A program made the translations under genes and the position numbers. Shown piece by piece: positions 57,596 to 64,000 of a DNA stretch of 64,000 bases (its first letter is position 1; each line of letters starts with the position of its first letter). Source of the stretch: Pascua guehoae (taxonomy: Eukaryota; Basidiomycota; Tremellomycetes; Trichosporonales; Trichosporonaceae); contig BCJX01000006.1 of NCBI GenBank assembly GCA_001600415.1, positions 503,606 to 567,605 of the forward strand. Direction: 5' to 3'. The notes beneath the pieces were generated by a model. That model did no database searches and had not been told where the DNA came from. It worked only from the letters and a program-made list of their open reading frames with translations.

Positions 57596-58696
57596 GCGTT
57601 TGACATCGACGACCTTGGCGGGATCTGTCATGGGGCGTATCAGGCCGTCTGATAACCTCTCCGGGGGAGAAGAGTTTACAATCCCACCGAGTGCTCTCAG
57701 TCGATTGCACGATAGCCACGTGCTTCAGAGAGCGCTGCTACAGATTCCCCAGGCCTGTCGGCGAATTCTGGAGAGGACCCAAAGAGGGCCCCCAAAGTCT
57801 CGCCACTCGCTGCAGGGATAGCGCATAAGGCGCACCTAGACTACAATTGATAATGGCTAGACTTATTTATGCAATGCATCTTATTCTTCACTGCCAAGGA
57901 CTGTTAGTACGGACGATCGGGCTCCCATCAGCTCAGTCTAAAGACCAGCTTGTCCGTAGTGATCAAGCGATCACTTTAGAGTCGCGCGATGGCGCGTCGA
58001 GCGTCGTCATCATCTGCCAAGCCGTACAATCGGACAATCCGATCAACATTGGGCTCCACGCCGCGATCGCGCGATCAGTCGACGTACGACACGTACGACG
58101 CAGAGATCGAGAGATGTCCGCCTGCCACACTCACTGTGTGAGTGTGCGAGCTGCGCCGCTCCTGGTTATCACTCGCGCACGTGCCGCGGCGCTTCTTGGC
58201 TTTTGAGATATCCAGATGGTCCTAGCGCTCTCTCCTAGTACATGACGCTTTCTCCTTGTACGTGACGGTCGATTCTCCCGCTGTCTCGGATCGAGAGATG
58301 GCTACGGCCCAATCCAAGTATGAGCTGGGTGTCTCCAGGTTACTAACTCAGTAGCCAGTGCTTCCTAGAAGGGCACCAAGACCTCGGCAGAGCGGTCGAA
58401 GCACCGCGTCCTGGACGTTGCCCTCACCGGCCCGTCTATCTCTTCTTCTTACGCCGAGCCAAACGTCGACAAGTCTTTACTGCCAACTCCATATGACCAT
58501 TGGCTATCCCAGCCAGCGCCGTGGTCGGCACACATGGCGTTGATGTAGGTGCATTACGAGCATGCTACGGGAGTGGACGTGGGAAGATCGTCGAGTGAAT
58601 GGGGAGGGATGAATGGCGGACTACTACCAAGCGGCCGCACTTGAGCACATGCACATGGGTCCAGATTACATTGACGGCGGGATACGAAAATGGCGC
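57596..58696. other. Convergent intergenic region
   Basis: 1101 bp between the acyltransferase and SIMPL-gene stops. It contains short palindromes and repeats near 58062-58100 (GATCGCGCGATC, ACGTACGAC twice). A 119-codon open frame at 57847-58206 shows no domain and is not called. Confidence 0.5.
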
Positions 58697-59674
58697 TCAA
58701 ACAACGATAAGCTTGACCTCGACAGTCGACTCGATCGTAATGGGCTGGGGCACAAAGGTGATATTCGGCTCGGACGCCTCCTGGCTGCTAAACGTCTTGA
58801 GGTGGTAGGCCTCCGGGGCGGCCATGGCGCGCGCGTGGTACAGTCCGGGCTGCGACGTGTCGCTAATGTTGAGTGCGCGGAGCGATACCTGGGCGCCGGG
58901 GGGCTGGGCCGCCGCCGCATAGTCGGTCGCCTTTGCAAATGCGTCCTTGATGGCGCCGGTGCGCACCTCGGTCTGGACCGCGCGGCGCGACTTGGTCGAG
59001 ATGGCCCACGAGAGGTTGCTGAACTGGACGTTTTTGGTGTTCTGGAGGGAGTTAGTACGAGAGTAGCCGTGCACGGGTGCGAGGGCGGATCAGCACAGGT
59101 GCGCAGCAGCACAGTCGCACAGCATCAGCCCCAGTGGCGAGCGGCGCACAATCTCCGGCTGGGTTGTGCCTGCACCGATTAAAGTGTATCTCGGGAACAC
59201 GGCGAGAGGTGGCGTTACTACACGCACCAGGAGCTCGGAGACAAACTTCTCCATGGCGGTAAAGTCATGGAACGTGACGCGGTACGACGTCTGTGCGACA
59301 TGGCGCTTCTTGGACGGGGCCGCCTTGCGCGACATGGCGGACATGGAGCCGCCGCCGTTGTAGGGCGTGTGGGACCAGGTGTGGAGGCGCTGGACGTTCC
59401 ACGTCGTGACGGGCAGGCTGGGGTCGGCTGGCGGATAGTTGTCCATGTCCTGGGCGGCGACAAAGTCGGCGGCCGACTGGGCCGGCGCAATCTTGCGGAT
59501 ACGCTCGGTGATGGCCTGCATTGTGCGTTTCAGCTGGTTGGCCGACTCGTTGGCATCGTCCGTCTCGACAGAGACGGAAAAGGACACGTCGCACAGCTCG
59601 GGGCTGCGCAGCACAGAGTGTGCACCGGTCACGTTGATGAAGAGGTCGGTGGTGTTGGTCGGCTTGGACTCCAT
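58697..59674 (-). CDS. SIMPL (DUF541)-domain protein
   Basis: Exons on minus are 59674-59228 and 59041-58697, giving 263 residues. SIMPL domains occur in bacterial periplasmic proteins and in the animal IRAK1-binding protein IRAK1BP1, with no established enzymatic role. The N-terminal block DLFINVTGAHSVLRSPELCD with a following VSFSVSVETDD beta strand and the LKRTMQAITERI helix fit the family. The C-terminal half (VQFSNLSWAIST..., IKDAFAKATDYAAA, PITIESTVEVKLIV) matches the second part, including the A-x-x-R/K-A helix and the final VxxxVxLxxxV strand. No signal peptide is seen, so it is probably cytosolic. An upstream in-frame ATG at 59782 would add a 36-residue Pro-rich head; the ATG at 59674, directly before the conserved part, is preferred. 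Confidence 0.82.
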
Positions 59675-60483
59675 TGTGGGGACGGCTGGGGAAGCTGGGG
59701 AAGGCTTGGCTTGACTTGGAGCGGGGTTGGGACACGAAAAACGAAACTCGAGGCAGTCGCGGGTGGTTACCGTAGATGCCAAGAAAGGGGAGAGAGGCGG
59801 AGACTGGTAGAAAGTAGCAAGTTGGCCCCGACGGGTGTTTATAAGGTACCTTGTTTGATGATGATGTGTGCGCCTGGCGGTTCAAGGCGGTTGGCCGGTG
59901 GGTGGAGGTAGACAAGGGCGTTAGAAAAGCCGAGAAACCCAGAGGTGGTCGAAGCGTAGAAGCTGTACGGTCTGTACGGTACGCTTGTACGTTGTACATT
60001 GTACGGGTGCAGTATGGTGGGCCTTGGCCAAGTCATACGTCAGTGGCGCTCGAGGGGGGCGAGTGTTTTGCACAGCCGGGTTGAAACGCCACTCGCTGCG
60101 CGTCACAAAGGGGCTCGTGCCACAGGCTTGTGTCATCACCTCTACACCCCGCATGGACGCGGACGCGTATACACGTGTAACGCGATAACCGTCATGCACC
60201 GCGGCACCGCATGACCGCACCGTGAACCCGCAGATACGCTGTGAGAGAAGGGGTCAACTTTTCGTGACACGAGGGGCGCGTGTTTTTGGCAGAGTAATTG
60301 ATTCCGCTGATCCGCAGGCCCACGAGGGGTTGATGCTTCATGATCTTAATTCTCGCTCTCACTATCTGCAGCTGCGTGCTGCGGATAAAGTTGGGATGGA
60401 ACTGACAGTTGAGGGGAAGCCTTGGCATTCTGAATGCATCGTTTTACAGGTCATGTGGATGCCAAGACTTGCCAACTGCAACG

Positions 60484-60505
60484 TACTCGACACGCGTGTC
60501 GAGTA
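60484..60505. repeat. 22-bp perfect palindrome
   Basis: The half-site TACTCGACACG is followed immediately by its exact reverse complement. It lies in the 2.9-kb intergenic region. Confidence 0.85.
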
Positions 60506-62325
60506 TCGAGTGAATTGTCTCATGTTCCATCATCACAGCTGTCAGAGTATTGTTTCTCGACCATTTTGTGACTGCTTGACACGCTGTGGCCCGCGTCGCC
60601 CTCCTGCCAAGTGATACATGCTGTCTACCAGGCAAAGTGGTATCAAAGAGACGCCATGGTCCGTTGGGCAATGGTACTGCTTGCTCGGCCAGAGTCTAGT
60701 CGGCGCGCAGAGGAAGACAATGCTGAAAGAAGGGTGATGCGGCGCACTTTTCTGCGGCAACCTGCCTGGAACCAAAGTCCACTTGTACCACAATAACGAC
60801 ATCCGTCTTTGCGATGCAGCGGGGACCACAGGAACAAAGAAGACGTACGTGGGCCGAGTGAGCGGAGACACTGGGTACACAGGTTTGGATAATAAAATGG
60901 CACGCTTTTATTCCATCTTGGGGGTTTGTGATGAAAAAGGAATGGTTGGTGGCGATGCTTCCAGGCCGCGGCATGCCCGGCAGGTTCCTCGGTGCTGTGC
61001 GCAGCATATGCCGAGCGTTGCCATCAAAGGGCCCCATTATTGCCTCATTATTGCCATCGTGTGCACTCACCGCGATGACCATGCTGCAACAAACGGATTG
61101 GAGCGCACGTAAAAGCTGTACCCCGTTTTTAGGCGACGACGAGGGTGGGTACCTTTTGATGCATTCCAGACCACGTCTGACCCGTCAATGTGCCAATGCT
61201 GGGTCATGCACATGAGGGAGGGGTAGCGGTGCGCGTACTTTTGGCACATTATCCTGGAAAGCCCCTGAATGGACGCGATTGCCGCGGCACAAGACCAGAG
61301 GCGATGCGTTTGCTTGGCAACCCCTGTGTGTTTTGTTTTTCCCTGAAAGTGATGCATGATGCATGACCCCGTCAACTCACACATGGGCTCTTGGCGAGGG
61401 GCCGATTGAAAGAGAGCGTGGACCGGTGTGTTCGCCCGCATGCCGCCGCTTCCCGCGGGTGCGGCCGCAGCCTACGAATGCTGGATCGAAGCGGTGTACC
61501 GGTACAGCTTTGGAGCAGCTAGCAGCCAGCACCGCCTGGCCGCCGTGCCTCGTGCCTCTGTCAGCATAAGTACCGGGTTCACGACACCAAGTAATGTTGG
61601 CACACCTGGCAAACCTTAGCGTCAGAGTCCCAGCCATATCTGTCAACTTTAGGGGCTTTTGGCGCCTTTGCAAGCTTGGAAACGCCGTCGGATGCTGCAC
61701 GGACGCGACCGGCAATGGGTGTGCTTTACGGCCTTGTTGGTCTTGGACCAGTGCCAGGAACGTGCGACGGGAGCAAAGCCCAAAGGGAAACAGGATGGAG
61801 CACGGCTCGCACGGAAAGGCTCACCGACGCGCCCATACTTCTGTGCAGTCGCCGTCGGCGCGAGGTGATCTGTAGATCTATCACACTGCAAGCCATATTG
61901 TGCTTGGACCCCTCCTCGCCCCCGCTTGGCGAGTTTTGTTCGCCCTTGCTCGCCCCCTCCCCTCAATGTTGCAGTCTTTGGTGGAGACTGGGATGGGTGC
62001 TGGGGTGAGGGTGGGCGACTAGGGCACATTAGACTGTGCCCCGACATGAGTGAGCCAGGACCCCTTTGTGCCAAGCGAGGGGGAGGCTAGGGGCGCCAGG
62101 GGGGGAAGAGGGAGGGAGAAAGGGAAAAAAGGGGCGAATGGACCCTGAATGAGGGGGGGGGGGGGGGGATCCAGAAGACAATGAGGTGCCGTAAACATTG
62201 GATTGATTTTCTGCGTTTGGACCCCCACACACACGCACGCCCGCATGTATGCACAGACCGCCCCTTCCCCCGCTTGGCAGGACGCAACCCCACCCAGACA
62301 CTAGCTCGTCTGGTCCACAAAGAGG

Positions 62326-62331
62326 TATAAA
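62326..62331 (+). promoter_or_regulatory. TATA box of the LPMO-like gene
   Basis: TATAAA lies 240 bp upstream of the ATG. A CT-rich stretch (TTCTTCTTCTTCACTC) about 25 bp downstream is typical of a fungal transcription start. Confidence 0.6.
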
Positions 62332-62565
62332 GGAAGGCGTGTCAATGGCCCATTCTTCTTCTTCACTCTCAACACTTCGTTCTCTACAAACCATTCGTTG
62401 ACCGAAAGGGCTGGCTCTCTTTCTCTCAACGTCTTTCCTTTTCCTCTTCACCCCCCTCATCTCCATCCCCCTCCCCCATCGACACGCAGCTGTGCTGCTC
62501 AACGCTATCCATCACCCTCCCGACATCGACATCGCCCGTCAACTCTACACCGCATAACACACACA

Positions 62566-63828
62566 ATGCGTCTCCTCGCCCTCATCCCCCTCATTGCTGC
62601 GCCGGCCGCGGCACACCTTGCCATGTGGCACGAATCCATGTGGGGGTGAGTACCATTTGTTGCCACCAGGCGACAAACAACTGTCACGCTGCGAAATCCA
62701 TGCTAACGCTCTCTAGTTACAATAACTACAAGGCGTCCTACCCCATTATGGGCGGATTCAACTGGCCCCCCCTCAAGGATGACCCCCCTGGTACGCTAAT
62801 TTGAGACTTGTCAGCACACGGCCTAACAGCATGCAGCCGACGGAGCTTTCCTCGACCTCCCCGCCGGTGGCACTCTGAATGCCAAGATTGGTTGCAACCG
62901 CGGCGTTGCTGAAGGCGGTGGCGACAACGCTTGCCCGGACGACTACAACTCGTTGCACGTCGCGAGTGAGGGCGATACCAAGGGTACTGCCCTCTCCATC
63001 GCCTACACCTCGGACGCGAACAGCGTTCAGCCGACCGACTTTGCCGTCATTTCTGTCGACACAAACTCGCCATTCAAGGTCGATGTCGGCTACCAGATCC
63101 CCCAGGGCCTTCCCGAGTGCCCCGAGGGCGGCTGCCTCTGCATGTGGGGCTGGGTCCACGACGCTTCCCGCGGTGCCGACGAAAACTACCTCATCATGTT
63201 CCGCTGCAAGGTCTCGAACGGCGGCTCGGGCACTCTCCCTGCGCCCGTCGCCCCCGGTCCTGGTGTGTCTGGCCTCAAGCAGATGCACCTCTGGATGTGG
63301 GACGGCCCCAAGAACTTTGAGGGCGGTGGCCAGCCATTCTACAACGAGGAGTTTGGTTTCACCAACGGTGCTCAGGACATTGGCCAGGGCGCGTCTGGCG
63401 GAGGCAACACTGGTGGTTCCTCTGCCTCCAAGACGTCGTCGTCGGCTGGCTCGTCGTCCACTGGCGGCAGCAGCAGCGGCAACAACGGCGGCAACTCTGG
63501 TAACGGCAACCCTGGCAATTCCAACTCGCTCCACACCGAGGGCGAGGGTGGCGAGGGTGGAGACGGCGGCTACGGCGGCGACAACGGCAGCAGTGGCAAC
63601 AACGACTGGAACAAGGGTGGCGAGGGTGAGGGCGACAAGGGCGGCGACTCTTCATCCCCTGACAACGGCTCGTCTGACGGCGGCTCCGGCAAGGGCTCTG
63701 GTGGCTCTGGTGGAGGCTGTGGTGACGGCAAGAAGAAGAAGAAGTGGGGCAAGAACAAGGATCGCCGCCCGCGTAAGCTCCGCGTCAAGCGCCGTGTCGC
63801 CCCCGCTCGCCTTGCGGCCGACCACTAG
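62566..63828 (+). CDS. Secreted histidine-brace protein, LPMO (AA14)-like, with polybasic tail
   Basis: Exons 62566-62645, 62717-62790 and 62837-63828 join in phase to give 381 residues. Residues 1-16 are a signal peptide ending APAAA, so the mature protein would start with H17 (HLAMWHESMWG). An N-terminal His is the first ligand of the copper brace of lytic polysaccharide monooxygenases. Later conserved pieces are GAFLDLPAGG, the second candidate His in NSLHVA, VQPTDFAVISV, YQIPQGLPECPEGGCLCMWG and the FYNEEFGFTNGAQ end. These match a widespread basidiomycete secreted family close to AA14; the precise class is uncertain. After about residue 250 comes a Gly/Ser/Asn/Glu-rich linker, then a Lys/Arg-rich terminus (GKKKKKWGKNKDRRPRK). 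No GPI signal is seen. The gene would act outside the cell on wall or plant polysaccharide. Confidence 0.8.
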
Positions 63829-64000
63829 TTGGTCTGCCTCGATCCCTTTGGCGTGTCTCATCAACCGTCGCGGGCAGAGTCGCTGTGCGGCTCTCCCACT
63901 CTTTTGTAGATTCCCTAGTGGCGGACTGGTTCCGTCAACCCTCCTCCTCCTTTGGTAACCTGGTTGTTACATATCTCGCATGCGGCCTTTGGGTCGCCTG
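63829..64000. other. 3' flank of the LPMO-like gene
   Basis: The last 172 bp are presumed 3' UTR. Nothing else is seen before the window ends. Confidence 0.5.

Larger units (their letters stand above)
59675..62565. promoter_or_regulatory. Long divergent intergenic region
   Basis: 2.9 kb between the SIMPL gene and the secreted LPMO-like gene, with no recognised gene. It holds a 22-bp perfect palindrome (60484-60505), a G16 run (62153-62168) and a TATA box (62326). The length suggests an extended upstream regulatory region for the secreted protein; this is inference. Confidence 0.5.

Noticed and set aside
57847..58206. 119-codon open frame as a small gene
   Set aside because: No domain, no codon pattern like neighbouring genes and no supporting splice structure.
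59675..59782. Upstream start at 59782 for the SIMPL gene
   Set aside because: It adds a Pro/Ser-rich, low-conservation-looking head. The ATG at 59674 sits right before the conserved domain. Not excluded.
60222..60614. 130-codon frame in the long intergenic region
   Set aside because: No recognisable domain and an amino-acid make-up unlike the real genes here.

Overview
The window is nuclear DNA from a GC-rich, intron-rich basidiomycete, most likely a tremellomycete yeast of the Trichosporonales/Tremellales type. The evidence is many short introns with GTRNGT donors and CTAAC/CTGAC branch sites just before the acceptor, compact divergent promoters, introns in every tRNA gene, and basidiomycete-type families (AA14-like secreted protein, Tti1, Utp17, GPI-GnT subunit Y). 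The species is an inference. There is no bacterial operon structure, CRISPR array, rRNA or phage. All exon coordinates below were joined by hand by matching splice sites and reading phase. Layout 0-23 kb: the 3' part of a fungal-specific transcription factor (2-2605); a divergent pair of flavocytochrome b2-type (L-lactate:cytochrome c oxidoreductase) paralogues (3200-6128 minus, interrupted by an assembly gap, and 6644-9859 plus) sharing a 515-bp promoter; a short-chain dehydrogenase (10864-13002 minus); a small disordered protein with two ABBA-type motifs, a KEN box and a D-box-like motif (14483-15338); a 1647-residue inositol polyphosphate 5-phosphatase (16373-21663 minus); and a tiny GPI-GlcNAc transferase subunit (22733-23144). 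Layout 23-44 kb: mostly housekeeping genes, namely eIF3d (minus), the U3 snoRNP WD protein Utp17/Nan1, the 2-oxoglutarate dehydrogenase E2 (KGD2), an MCT-type MFS transporter and Tti1 of the Tel2-Tti1-Tti2 complex. Layout 44-53 kb: a gene-poor, tRNA-rich segment. It holds five tRNA genes (Val, Cys, Ile, Ala, Asp), two tRNA-like relics, and one of two copies of a 131-bp inverted-repeat element. It also holds a 13-exon glycerophosphoinositol/phosphate-type transporter that carries the tRNA-Ala gene inside an intron. tRNA-Asn and tRNA-Glu lie upstream at 34.4 and 39.6 kb. Layout 53-64 kb: an 11-exon von Willebrand A protein with a long Gln/Gly/Pro/Tyr-rich N-terminus (minus), an alcohol-acetyltransferase-like HxxxD acyltransferase (plus), a SIMPL-domain protein (minus), a 2.9-kb intergenic region, and a secreted histidine-brace (LPMO/AA14-like) protein with a long low-complexity, polybasic tail. 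Function: there is no obvious gene cluster. The two flavocytochromes, a monocarboxylate-type porter and KGD2 could loosely support lactate/organic-acid respiration, but they are scattered and this link is inference. The most novel-looking items are the ABBA/KEN protein (candidate APC/C regulator), the 131-bp MITE-like element, the tRNA nested in a microexon-rich transporter gene, the vWA gene with an optional in-frame 48-nt intron, and the polycationic LPMO-like protein.
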